Origin: Protea cynaroides
Lineage: Eukaryota; Streptophyta; Magnoliopsida; Proteales; Proteaceae
Assembly: GCA_028583415.1 (NCBI GenBank)
Contig: CM053267.1
Location: 23,630,478 to 23,694,477 of the forward strand
Direction: 5' to 3'
DNA: 64,000 bases
Shown here one piece after another: positions 39,908 through 50,439 of the stretch. The position numbers and the translations under genes are program-made. The notes under the pieces were generated by a model. That model was not told where the DNA came from, ran no database searches, and worked only from the letters and a program-made list of their open reading frames with translations. Each line of letters starts with the position of its first letter. Positions within the stretch are counted from its first letter, which is position 1.

Positions 39908-40328
39908 TGTAAGATATTTTATGGATTAAATTAATTATAAGATTAGTTGGTTCAGTAGGAGTCTAGTTATAGTTAGACCGGTTTAAGTATGATTAGAGAT
40001 GGACCAACTTAGTCCACTTGGGACTGGTCCAGGGTTGGGGGTGGTATTATAAATACCAATGGTTAGAGTCCTCACAGCCACGGTGTTATTTTCTTCTCCT
40101 GTTCCCATATGCAGAGAGAAGGTCAATGGATCCTGATAGGCTGTGGAAGACTCTGGTCCAAGCATTCAAAGCAAAGAAAATGATCGAAAATCAATCTACA
40201 ACAAGAGGTATGTGTCTTATCAACTCTTTTCAATACCCATTGTATTCTAGTAATCTGTGTGATGTGTTCGTTAAGGTTCATGGGAAAGCCCATGGGAAAA
40301 ACACAAAGAGGGTCTAAAAAATCTTACA
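39908..40328 (+). repeat. TR-GAG 5' LTR
   Basis: 421 bp, TGTAAGATATTTTATGG...CTTACA. TATA-like ggtattataaataccaa lies at about 40044. Many short differences from the 411-bp 3' LTR (I estimate around 90% identity by eye) indicate an old insertion. Confidence 0.9.
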
Positions 40329-40329
40329 G

Positions 40330-40341
40330 TGGTATCAGAGC
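40330..40341 (+). promoter_or_regulatory. TR-GAG primer-binding site
   Basis: TGGTATCAGAGC, complementary to initiator tRNA-Met, one base downstream of the 5' LTR. Confidence 0.92.
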
Positions 40342-42248
40342 CACCTACACAGATCTAGGATCGATGGGAAAGTATTGTAAAGACTTCATGTTTGATTGGA
40401 TTGGAAAAGGGAGAGATTTTTCTCTCAAATTTTTCATATGAATTAGTCTAGGATTTAGACCCAAAAAAAAAAAAAATTTTCAAACTGTTAAAAAGTAAAA
40501 TAAATTTTATAGGATTGTAGGTCTCGGAGAGACGGAGCCGGCGACATAAGGTTGGTCGCCGGAAGTTCCCTGACGCACTCTCACTTGTCGCCTAAAAAAG
40601 CACGTGAGATCCACGCGCCGGTGGCAATAAAAAAAAATATACAAAAATAAATAAAAAAAAGAAAAGGGCAAAGGTAGGGCTGACGTCACCTGGTCAGCCC
40701 CGTACTAAACCGAGCCGATCTGGGCCAGTCTGGGACTGAACCAGGGCCGAGACCAGCCCGGCCAGGCCCAAGGGGACCCGTGAACCCAACTCAGGGTACA
40801 CGTGCGGTTTGCACGTGTGACCCGAGCTCGATCCATTAACCCGGATGTTTGGTCCAATACCTGACCCATGGGTTTGAATTTTTGACCCGAGAACCCGATC
40901 CATGGACCCAACTTTTGTGACCTGAGAACCCGACCCACGATCTGGGACTTGGTCCGAAAACCCTGATGGGTGGGTTGGTTGGGCCGGCGGTTGAACCGTT
41001 GGTCTGTGGTTCGGTTTAAAGATCAGACCGTTTGGTTTGGCCTGGACCAAAGCATTAAAAAAAAAGGGGTTCTAATTTATGGGTTCAGTCCGCCCATAAC
41101 CGAACCCGACCAGACCGAACCGATAGAGGTTGAACGCCTGAAACCGGTTCAGGATGCAAGAATGCAAGTGCCGACTTTGATCAACGATTGTGGGCTCTAG
41201 GAGGGTTGGATTTTAACCCGGTTTTTTGCGTTGTGTTCGTATTTTCATGTTTTACAGTTTGGTACATAGTTTGACACAGTTTGGTGATTTAAGAAATTTA
41301 TTTTTTATTAAAAGGTGTCCCAAATTAGTCCGATTTGTAATTTTCTGCTTGTTTATCAGTTATTTTTGTACCAGATGCATGTAGAAAGTTATGTGTGCAT
41401 GAGATTTTATTTATTGACCTACCCTACAATGTGCTGCAAAGTAAGGTTTAAGGATATCATTGTGGAATTGGGTGGAACTCACCAAAGTGGTACACCTAGT
41501 TTCATCATGATGTCTTCAAATTCAAAGTTTATGTACTTGTAAATGCTTTTGTAAGGGCGATGAACACCCAAAGGTGGCCTTGTCAAGTTTTGATCAAATT
41601 AAGGTTTGTGGGTGTCATGTGAAGATTGGGTGGAATCCACCAAAGTGGTACACTCAGTTCCAACATGGTGATCCTCAAACCCAAAATTTGTGCATTTACA
41701 TATACAATAAATGATATATTTTTAATACATTGTTCTCCATGGTGTTAAAAGCAGCTAAGAAAGACAGTGTTAAACCCAAAGGTGACATTGTCAAAGTTAA
41801 AGGTATGTTCATGCACATGAAATGAAAGAGTTTTGACTTTAGGGGGTTTCATTAACCCAAAAGTGGTGGGATTTTCGAGAGTCATTATTCTTTCGCAATC
41901 ACTGCACAGAAACTGAGAAGACCACTGCATGTTTATCCCAAAGGAAAATGTGTAGTTGGTTAATTCTTGAAAAAAGGATATTTATTTGCATGAATGGTTG
42001 ATTTGGTTAGTGCAAGTAAATTGTGTATATATCAAATTTCTATTGCTTGATATGTATTTAATCTCATGCATTGATGGTTTCATCTAAGTATGGTTGTCCC
42101 AAAGAGGATTTTGATGTCTATTTCTTTTTATTTGGGACAAAGTAGAAGTAAATATAATTGCATGTATTTGTATGAGTTTCGCATGGTTTTCAATTGCTTG
42201 ATATTTTTGCTTGAACTCATATGGTGATGATGGTTTGTATTTCCCAGG
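40342..42248 (+). other. TR-GAG untranslated leader
   Basis: 1.9 kb without a supported frame. 40690-41160 is GC-richer (cccgagaacccgatccatgg-type phrases repeated). Two copies of a roughly 160-bp unit share gggtgga..tcaccaaagtggtacac, at about 41470 and 41630. A long leader before gag is common in this copia group. Confidence 0.6.
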
Positions 42249-43109
42249 ATGTACATCCCTGTGACTATGTCAGGTGGTTTTGTAGTTACTATTCATTCCC
42301 TATCTGGGATGAGTTTTAAAAGGTGGTATGAACAGCTAGAAGCGAATCTAAGTTTAATTGACTTAGATATGGCGCTTAAAGAGGATAAATCTGCTGCCAT
42401 CACTGATACTAGTACCCTAGAAGAGAAGGAGGAAATGACAAGATGGATGGCAACAAATAAAAAGTCGATGCTACTCATGAGGCAGACCATTCCTGAAACC
42501 ATGTGTGATGGTGTTCAAGCCAAGGAAACAGCCAAAGAATATTTAAAAGAGATCAAAGGGAAGTTTGAGTTTTCTGACAAAGGACAGAGAAGCACCTTGA
42601 TGAACAAGCTTACTAATGCAAGGTTTGACAGTAATGGAAGTGTCAGAGATCATTTCATGGAGCTTGCTGCTACTGCTGAGAAGATTAAAGGCATGGGAAT
42701 AAACGTTGATGATGAGTTCGTGATTCATTGTGCGTTATCCTCGTTACCTGAAGAGTATTACTAGATACAAGTGACGTATAATACTTAGGAAGAAGAATGA
42801 GATATGAACAAATTAATTTCTGTTTGCACTAAAGAAGAAATGAGACTAAAGAAAATATTTGAAAGTGTCAATGTCACTAGTCATCATTCCAGAGAAGATA
42901 AGGGTAAAGGAAAGGTTGGGGTAGGACCTTATAGAAAATATAGACACTCATTTAAGAAAGAAAAACCTTATGATAGGGATATGAGTGATGTTGAATGTTT
43001 TTGGTGCCATAAGAAGGGGCACATGAAGAGAGAGTGTAAAGCAAGAGAAGCTTGGTTAGAGAAGAAGAAGAAGGAAACTGAGACACCAGAGAAAGAAGAC
43101 ACCAAATGA
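42249..43109 (+). pseudogene. Copia-type gag of the TR-GAG element
   Basis: 171-codon frame 42249-42764 (FKRWYEQLEANL..., MRQTIPETMCDGVQ, FVIHCALSSLPEEYY) followed after two stops by 42804-43109, with a perfect zinc knuckle CFWCHKKGHMKREC (CX2CX4HX4C) and a Lys/Glu-rich tail ending at TGA. This is the UBN2-type gag of Ty1/copia elements, which packages element RNA. The break at 42765-42803 prevents a full-length product. Confidence 0.88.
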
Positions 43110-43846
43110 TAATGTCGTTTAATACAGTTGTCTTTAGATTATTTTTGGATATTTATTTATTGATTTATAGTTCAGTTATTTATTTTAAAAGATTTTATTT
43201 GGCATGTTTTGATAGAACTAAATTTCATATTAAATTTAAATGAAGGCATTTTATTAGTTAATATATTTCTTTCGAAATTTGTAAATCTGTGGAAGTCTTT
43301 AGATTCTCTTAGTCAGTGGGAGTGTTTATATTTGCTTGATTAGTAGAGATCTAGTAGTTGATGGTTTATCAGTGATTGTTTATGTTGTCTATGGTTTAAT
43401 GGGCAGAATTATTGATAAGCATTAATTTCATTGCTTGTATGTATTATTGATTATTTAAGACATGTCAAAATTGTAAGGTGGTATTTAGCCAAAGAAGATG
43501 GTAAGCCAAAGTATGATATTAGTCTAAATTACAGGCGGTTTGCCTATATAAAGTTGGATAATATCAAAATGCGTTGACCTATAAGGATTTTAAGGTAACG
43601 AGATCGTGGTAATTCGATCATTGGACTCAAGTATTCATCTCAAAATGATTTATGTCATTAAGTAGACCTTTGTATGTGACTGACAGAAGGGGGTATACCA
43701 GATGTGTAGGAGTACTTTCCGTTGTTGTTCGACATTGGTAGGCTTGATGACTAGATCAAAGTAAAGGATGGTTTTGGTGTAATTAGATTCCATGGTCACA
43801 TTAGATCAATGGTGAATTTATAATTAATATAACCCAAGAAGGAGAT

Positions 43847-44257
43847 TATAAGATATTTTATGGGCTAAATTAATTACAAGATTAGTTGGTTCAGTGGGAG
43901 TCTAGTTACAGGTAGACCGGTTTAAGTATGATTAGAGATGGACCAACCTGGTCCACTATGGGACTGGTCCAGGGTTGGGGTGGTATTATAAATATCAATA
44001 GTTAGAGTCCCCACAGTCACGGTGTTATTTTCTTCTCCTGTTCCCATACGCAGAGAGAAGGTCAAGGGATCCCGACAAGCTATGGAAGACTCTGATCCAA
44101 GCATTCAAAGCAAAGAAAACAGTCGAAAATCAATCTACAACAAGAGGTATGTATATTATCAACTCTTTTCAATACTCATTATGTTCTAGTAATCTATGTG
44201 GTGTGTTCGTAGAAAATCCCATGAGAAAAATCCAAAGAGGATCTAAAAATTCTTACA
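43847..44257 (+). repeat. TR-GAG 3' LTR
   Basis: 411 bp; its first dinucleotide is TA rather than TG. It ends CTTACA followed by the CTATT duplication. Confidence 0.9.
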
Positions 44258-45362
44258 CTATTTCCTACAAATGATTGTCTCATTTGGGGAGCAGCTCGGA
44301 ATGGGATATTTTCAATTAAAACAACTTAAAAATTATTAATTATCAAATTTAGAAGATGAAAAATTCTCACAAAGACCGTTTACTTTTTTGAAAGTTGTTT
44401 CTTCAATCCTGGAGGGTACATGAAAACGGATTTGGACTTGCTCTACATTACCGAAAATCCAAATTTTTTCGTGGTGGACTGTATTCTAGACTAGCTATTG
44501 CAACGAAACTTAGGAACCAGAATCTTTCTATCAACCAATTCATGATTCGATCCAGGGGTGGTATTCTTCCAGCCCTTTTGTAAATTTAATTCCATAGTAG
44601 GGACATCATGACATTATGCGCTTTTATATGCTGGCAACTATGGCTGGCTCAAATTGATTTGGTATTTGGTTGTCAAAATCTCTCTCCACTTGATGTGATT
44701 GTTCTTGCTGAATGTCATTATCATATCTACAAGAAGACCATTTCTAGTACTCCTTCCTCAGGTTCTCTACATCCGATCTTACCTTCAGTTGAGTAGGTTA
44801 GTCAATGGACGCCACCTCCACCAAATTTTTATAAAATAAACACGAATGCCAATTTTCCATCAGAACACCTTGGTGATCTAGGCTACAGTTGTCGTAACCC
44901 GCCTAATGGCACATTGCTGTTTGCTATATCGAAACCGTGCAGCTTTAACTCAACCAATACTAGGTGAAGCTCAGGCTATTTGTGCAACCCTATTGGTGCC
45001 CATTAATGAATATGTTGAATGGGTGATTGTGGAGTCTAATAACCAAGTGATGTTGTGTTATTTGCAACGAAAGTTGGTTTTCCCAAGCTATTAAAGATCC
45101 TGGAGGATGTTCTATATCTACAACTAAGGTGGAAAACAGCATTGCTAACTACTTTGTTAGGAGGGCTATATCGATATCATGTACAATGGTTTGCCCCCAA
45201 TCCAATCCTTGGCTACACACAATTTGTAGAATGTCTACCTTGTGTAATACACAGCAGAATAAATAATCTTGTTACTTGCACAAAAAAAAAAAAAAGAAAG
45301 AAAGAAAAAGAACCGAATATTTTTGTATTTAATTTTTTATTAACTGAGTGTTGTGTCAAATA

Positions 45363-45500
45363 GATATGATGGTAAGGTTGTCTTATTGTAACCTGGTCGT
45401 CACGGGTTAGAAATACGTAAACAACATCTCCGTATTGTGGGGATTCAAAATACGAAAACAACATCTCCGCATTGTGGGGGTAAGACTCATACATTGTAAT
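45363..45500 (+). mobile_element. SINE-like (Au-type) element, copy 1
   Basis: A-box-like tgatggtaagg and B-box-like gggttagaaatac lie about 45 bp apart, then aacaacatctccg...ggggtaagactcatacattgt. This strongly recalls the plant Au SINE 5' region. The B box is damaged here (ggttag). Not a functional tRNA. Confidence 0.55.
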
Positions 45501-45888
45501 CTAATTGGAATTGATACAAAGTATATCTATGAACTATAAAACTATAAATAATCCACTTTCAAGATGTGTCATCAAATACTTTCACTTCTCTTGAATAATA
45601 AAAAACCTTTCTCCTTGTAATCTAATTGGAATTGATACAAAGTATATCTATGAACTATAAATACATCTATAAATAATCCACTAACAAGATGTGTCATCAA
45701 ATACTTTCACTTCTATTGAATAATCAAGAACCCCCCCCCCCCAACCGAATATTGTAGAATGTCTACCTTGTGTAATACAAGGCAGAATAAATAATCTTGT
45801 TACTTGCACACAAAAAAAAAAAAAAAAAAAAAAGAACCGAATATTTTTGTATTTAATTTTTTATTAACTGAGTGTTGTGTCAAATAGA

Positions 45889-46027
45889 TATGATGGTAAG
45901 GTTGTCTTATTGTAACCTGGTCGTCACGGGTTCGAAATACGTAAACAACATCTCCGTATTGTGGGGATTCAAAATACGAAAACAACATCTCCGCATTGTG
46001 GGGGTAAGACTCATACATTGTAATCTA
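45889..46027 (+). mobile_element. SINE-like (Au-type) element, copy 2
   Basis: Same unit as copy 1 through tandem duplication, here with an intact B box GGTTCGAAATA. A roughly 43-bp stretch (aaacaacatctccgNattgtgggg) is doubled within each copy. Confidence 0.55.
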
Positions 46028-46572
46028 ATTGGAATTGATACAAAGTATATCTATGAACTATAAAACTATAAATAATCCACTTTCAAGATGTGTCATCAAA
46101 TACTTTCACTTCTCTTGAATAATCAAAAACCTTTCTCCTTGTAATCTAATTGGAATTGAATAATTAAAAACCTTTCTCCTTGTAATCTAATTGGAATTGA
46201 TACAAAGTATATCTATGAACTATAAATCCATCTATAAATAATCCACTAACAAGATGTGTCATCAAATACTTTCACTTCTATTGAATAATCAAGAACCTCC
46301 CCCCCCTCCCTCCCAACCGAATATTACTCTTTGCCAATCTATATTTACATATCTCTCAATGAGTAAAGAAACAAGGTTAGAAAACTTTACGAACTATAAT
46401 GTTGAGCCATTATGTATCAAAGCATGTTCTTACAAAAAAATAAATTGTAACAAAGCATGTTACATTTAATAAAGATGAAGTTAATAATTGCAACTACATG
46501 TAATTAAAAAAAATTTCCAATTAAGGAAAAAAATTTGGCCACAAATAAAAGAACATACTAGGATCTTCGATC

Positions 46573-47615
46573 TCATACTGCATCATCCATCAACTTTGTA
46601 TTCATCAATTGATCTACAATTATAAAAAATAAAAATTAAGTTAAGAGATATAACTTTAAATTTAAAAAGATAAAAATCTAGAAACTTAACACCAAATTAA
46701 ACTTAATGACATGGTTTTAGGTCATGGAAGACAGGACTAGACTAATTCCGATTGGGATCGGGATTGGGATCAGGATCAACTTGAGCGTGTTCGATTCCAT
46801 GCACTTGAACCCTGGCCAGAATCGATTGAATCCTATCCATGCTCTTGCCATGATTCATGGAAGACTGGACTAAGACCGATTCCGATCAGGATGGGTCGGA
46901 TAGGGTCAGCTGGAGCATGGCCGACTCTATGCACCGGAACTCTGGCCATAATGGTTTGATCCTATCCGTGCCCTTGAACCATGGTATAGATCATCTATTC
47001 CATCCCCCTCCCAGAAAAAACCCTAAAATATATATAAGTGCATGATTTACCTGTGTGAAAGTACTGTTCATTAACTCCATTGATGGATTGTGATGGACAA
47101 ACAAGCAGAGGATCTCTTCCTTGAAAAACTTTTCCTTCTCCCTGTAGTTGAGGAACATAACTATACGGAGTCTGATCTAAAAGCATGTTTCCATTACTCC
47201 GCAAGAAATTAATTGCATTGCTATTATAGTTCATTCCCATATTATTATTCCATCTGTACATCATTGTATTATCTGGAACTTGTAAGGCCATCTGTGACTG
47301 TAACAATCTAAGTTCTTCAGATACTCTCTTATATTCTCCATAGCTTCCATGAACAGGATCTTTCTCTCGCAATGTCGCTTCCCATATGAGTGATTCAACC
47401 GCCTTTACACGCTGTTCATAGCTTTGAAGACTCTTTACTATCTTCTGAACATTACTTACACCAAATACCTTATGTACTGCTTGAAAATCCTGGCTTTGTT
47501 CTGCAGGAAAGAATGGTGCCAAGACACAATTATCTCTGCACTTCTTCCTTTGATGCTTACATGCTGCACATGCTTGATGTAACCCTCCTCCTCCTCCTCC
47601 ATTGTTCTTCTGCAT
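46573..47615 (-). CDS. LOB-domain (LBD) transcription factor
   Basis: Nuclear DNA-binding protein of the LBD/ASL family. Exon 1 (47615-47051) encodes the zinc-binding block C16-X2-C19-X6-C26-X3-C30 (ACAACKHQRKKCRDNC), then LAPFFPAEQSQDFQAVHKVFG, the GAS block VSNVQKIVKSL, and the coiled segment with KDPVHG. The hexaglycine N-terminus and SQDFQAVHKVFGVSN resemble the LBD2/7/22/27 subgroup known from pollen and anther work (family recall). A donor CAG|GTAAAT at 47050 and acceptor TTGTAG at 46615-46614 define a 437-bp intron. Exon 2 (46613-46573) adds 13 residues ending MDDAV and TGA. Total 606 nt, 201 aa. Reading through the donor instead adds a 17-residue tail of intron sequence, less likely. 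An upstream in-frame exon is possible. Confidence 0.88.
46722..46984. repeat. Tandem duplication in the LBD intron
   Basis: Two diverged copies of about 131 bp (46722-46854 and 46855-46984), each starting tcatggaaga(c) and ending near 'gcccttgaaccatg'. Internal gattccgatcagg phrases. Non-coding. Confidence 0.8.
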
Positions 47616-47734
47616 CCTAAATCAAACAAACAGATACAAAACTTAAAAAAACAAACTAAATCCTTCTTTTCTTTTTATTCTCTATTTCATCTTAGATCTA
47701 AAAAAAAACCCATTAAAAGAAGGTAAGAACTGAC

Positions 47735-47942
47735 CTTTGTTTACTATTTGTTGATGTCAATGGAAAGATGATGTCACTATAAATATTATCTGCAGGAAGT
47801 AGAAGGATCTGTAATGCAAGGAACACGTAAAGAAACCCACCTCTTGACATGGAAGAAAAAAAGAGAGAGAGATTATGTACAGTTAGCTCACAGGAAGTTC
47901 AAGAGCTCAGACTGAACCATTACGGTAACATATATTTAATAT
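47735..47942 (-). promoter_or_regulatory. LBD promoter and possible extra first exon
   Basis: On the minus strand a TATA-like TATTAAATATATG (47942-47930) is followed about 80 bases later by an ATG at 47850. The frame from it (MSRGGFLYVFLALQ..., hydrophobic) stays open to a donor AAAG|GTCAG at 47735. An acceptor GATTTAG one base before the LBD ATG gives a 118-bp GT-AG intron. Either this is a 5' UTR exon with an upstream frame or a coding first exon. Confidence 0.5.
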
Positions 47943-47949
47943 ATTATTC

Positions 47950-49039
47950 TACATCTTTTGTTATGATACGTATCGTGTTTATAATATATATATTGTATTT
48001 ATCTATTTTTAGTATTAAATAAATTCTTAACCGTTGGATCTACTTAGTACTTACCATGATTTGTATTATTCCATCTAGGTTTTTTACTTTTTTCTGACTT
48101 TCCTATTTTGAATGGAGATGTGTTATTGTTGGAATACTAGGGTTACTTAAATGCAGAGAGCTATCAAAATCTGTGTCCAAAACGACATAGATTCATTAAA
48201 ATAAGGAAAGCTAGATCTTGCCATTAGTTGTACGTCCGACATTGACCAGGATTATTAGAATTCTAATCTTCCAATATATTCAATGCCGGCCAGCTCGATC
48301 TGTAAGTCTATTTTGATATGATTAAGATGATTAGAGTCCAGTAATCTACTTCTAATAGAGGATTAGTACGGATTAGTACTGTTTGCTACAAGGTGGTGTT
48401 TCGGGTGGAGTGGATGTCTTGTATTCTGTTGTTTGGATAGTGGGCTTCCTCTGAAGGACCTTTAAAAGCCCGTGGGTCGAAATTTCGGTCTCTTTGTTTC
48501 CTTTAAAAGCCCCTAAATGGCAGTTTGTATTTCTTTGTTTCACTTTAAATTGTTAGTGATGAAAATTATTGGGGTTATGAGGATTCTTTGGTTGCAAGGG
48601 AATTTGTGACTCAGTTTGGTTGCAAGGGAGATTAAAGGGATGGAAAATTAATATGCAATTAAAGAAAATGAGTGAAAAATAATATGGACACCTAAGACCA
48701 TGCTATCGAGCCATTAGTCATTAGTTTAGAACGTTTGAAGATGTAAGGTTATTTAAGGCTAGTGATTTATATTTGAGGCTGCCTAGATTTATAGGTGGTC
48801 GATTGATTTTGGCTATTGAAGTTTATCCATCAGCTTTTGAAGATCAATTAAGAAAGAGAAAAAAATCTCTCTCAACAAGTGGCATAGGTTACTTTTCTTC
48901 ATAAGGGTTTCTTTTTTGGTAAATTACATTGAGGATACAAGTACATGCAAGTGAATTATTCTCAAATTACATAAATACTCAATGTTTAAAAAAAAACTAT
49001 CTTTGACATGGAGAAAATAGATGGTATGGGGTAGGAGAG

Positions 49040-49097
<58 letters not shown>

Positions 49098-49540
49098 GAT
49101 AGGAGAGAGTTTATCACTCAATCTCCCTAGACTTACACCAAACACCAAACACCAAGGTTGCCCCTTTGACCTCAAAACAAAATTTTTCATTTTACCCATG
49201 ACCAGTTTTCAATCCTCGTCCTCCCACTCATTCAGGAGTGTGGATCCTAAAATTTTCCTGCAAACCGTTCCTATTGCCTGGTTTTGTGTTCATCCATTGT
49301 TAAGGATAATGAGAACTGAGCTAGGCAGGATCTTTATCCTACTATAGACTACATTCAACAATTTTAAATTTGAATCTCCTGTAGTCTCTCACGTTACACA
49401 TACCTAGTAATTTTGTAACAACTTTTTGAATCTAATGTTATGCCTACAAGATAGAGGGACTGTAAACGTTTTTACAAATATAAATATAACTCACTCTCTT
49501 CTCCATCAATCAAGGAGCGAGAGTTTCAGTCCATCCTAAT
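47950..49540. other. Spacer, no gene seen
   Basis: A third partial relative of the TTGCAAGG MITE end lies at about 48597 (tttggttgcaagggagatta). A (TA)n microsatellite is at 49044-49093. No supported frame. Confidence 0.5.
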
Positions 49541-50105
49541 TTGAAATGGCCTCATCTTCTTCCCTCACTTCTTCCGCACTCTCTATTGAACAAAATTCTT
49601 TTTCTCTGTCTTCAAAATTCAGCCATCCTATCTCCATCAAATTCGACCCCAGTAATTACCTACTGTGGAGGTCTTAGCTACTGCCTGTTATCCACAATCA
49701 CGAACTCCTCGGGTATGTAGATGGAACTCTTCCATGCTCACCAGAGTTCATACAGCCGACGCCATCTCCTGCATCTACTCTAACTGAAACTACAGCTCCG
49801 ACAAATACAGTAGTAGAAAATCCTGCATATGCTGCATGGATTTACCAAGACCAGTTGTTACTCGGATGGATTCTGTCCTCCTTAACCGAATCAGTGTTGG
49901 TCAGGCAGTAAACTATCTTTCTCCATTTGCTCTACTTTAGAGCACTCTTTTGTTCTCAATCCCGATCTGGAATCATGCAACTAAGGTTGCACTTATAAAC
50001 TGAGAAAAAGAAAGGATTCACCATCTCACAATATGTTCAAAAGATGAAGTCTATCTCTGACAACTTGGCTACTGTTGCACATTAGGTACCTCATCATGAT
50101 CTTGT

Positions 50106-50439
50106 TGTTAGGATCGGAGACGCAAATAAGAAAAATACGAAGATTAACGTGGTTCAACACCCCCATTGTTGGATGCCTACGTCCACGGAGAAAAAAGAGA
50201 ATTATTTATTGCCAAGAAACCTCTACAACTCTCCACCTGACAGAGTGTTCTCCTCAGCCTCACGGCTGTCACCCAGCCTTACCTAGGGTTTTTTCCACAG
50301 AGACAATATATATATAGGGATCCCTAGAAACCCTAATTCCCACATAATTACAGATTTATCTGATTTATGTAATAAACCTTAATACAAGTACAATCCAGTA
50401 ACAATGTGGACCCCACAGAATACAAGACACAACCCAATA
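50106..50439 (-). repeat. LTR of the nested element (3' LTR by strand)
   Basis: 334 bp, + strand start tgttaggatcggagacg; TATA-like tatatatata at about 50306. It carries a 17-bp stretch (ttatttattgccaagaa) absent from the other LTR. Confidence 0.88.

Larger units (their letters stand above)
39908..44257 (+). mobile_element. Gag-only LTR retrotransposon (TR-GAG type)
   Basis: Complete 4.35-kb element. The 5' LTR is 39908-40328, the 3' LTR 43847-44257, and the target duplication CTATT is exact (39903-39907 and 44258-44262). The PBS TGGTATCAGAGC lies one base after the 5' LTR, and a purine tract, aagaaggagat, just before the 3' LTR. The interior is a 1.9-kb leader and a copia-type gag; no protease, integrase or RT is seen between 43110 and 43846. 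It must have moved using enzymes from another copia element. Confidence 0.9.
39060..45310 (+). mobile_element. LINE (L1-type) 3' portion, interrupted
   Basis: Left part 39060-39907 encodes the post-RT region of plant LINEs (KMNKYLRLPVDF...FFHDIND, then GLLWKVRHGDHINIWSDNW in another frame). Right part 44258-45310 continues it with NDCLIWGAARNGIFSIKTT (zinc-binding RVT region), an RNase H-like segment (PPNFYKINTNANFP...LGDLGYSC), and an A-rich tail at 45280-45310. Many stops and shifts are present. The 5' half (endonuclease, most of RT) is absent, as expected of 5'-truncated insertion. A TR-GAG element (39908-44257) separates the two halves. Confidence 0.75.
45224..46325. repeat. Tandem duplication of about 530-570 bp with SINE-like units
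   Basis: Unit 1 (45224-45752) and unit 2 (45753-46325) both start tgtagaatgtctaccttgtg and end ccaaccgaatatt. Each contains the LINE A-rich tail, a tRNA-like segment and a further internal tandem pair of about 120 bp (tgtaatctaattggaattga...). Unit 2 has an extra partial copy near 46132-46175. Confidence 0.9.

Noticed and set aside
45363..45420. Possible tRNA gene
   Set aside because: A/B-box-like motifs are present but there is no cloverleaf or acceptor stem; better read as a SINE head.
45213..46018. Two near-identical 'MYESYPHNAEM' frames on the minus strand
   Set aside because: They look like a conserved gene pair but are the same SINE-containing DNA duplicated in tandem; the frame runs through a poly-A tract.
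47390..47620. 76-codon plus-strand frame with Leu/His-rich end
   Set aside because: Antisense shadow of LBD exon 1; the Ser/Leu run is the glycine codon run reversed.
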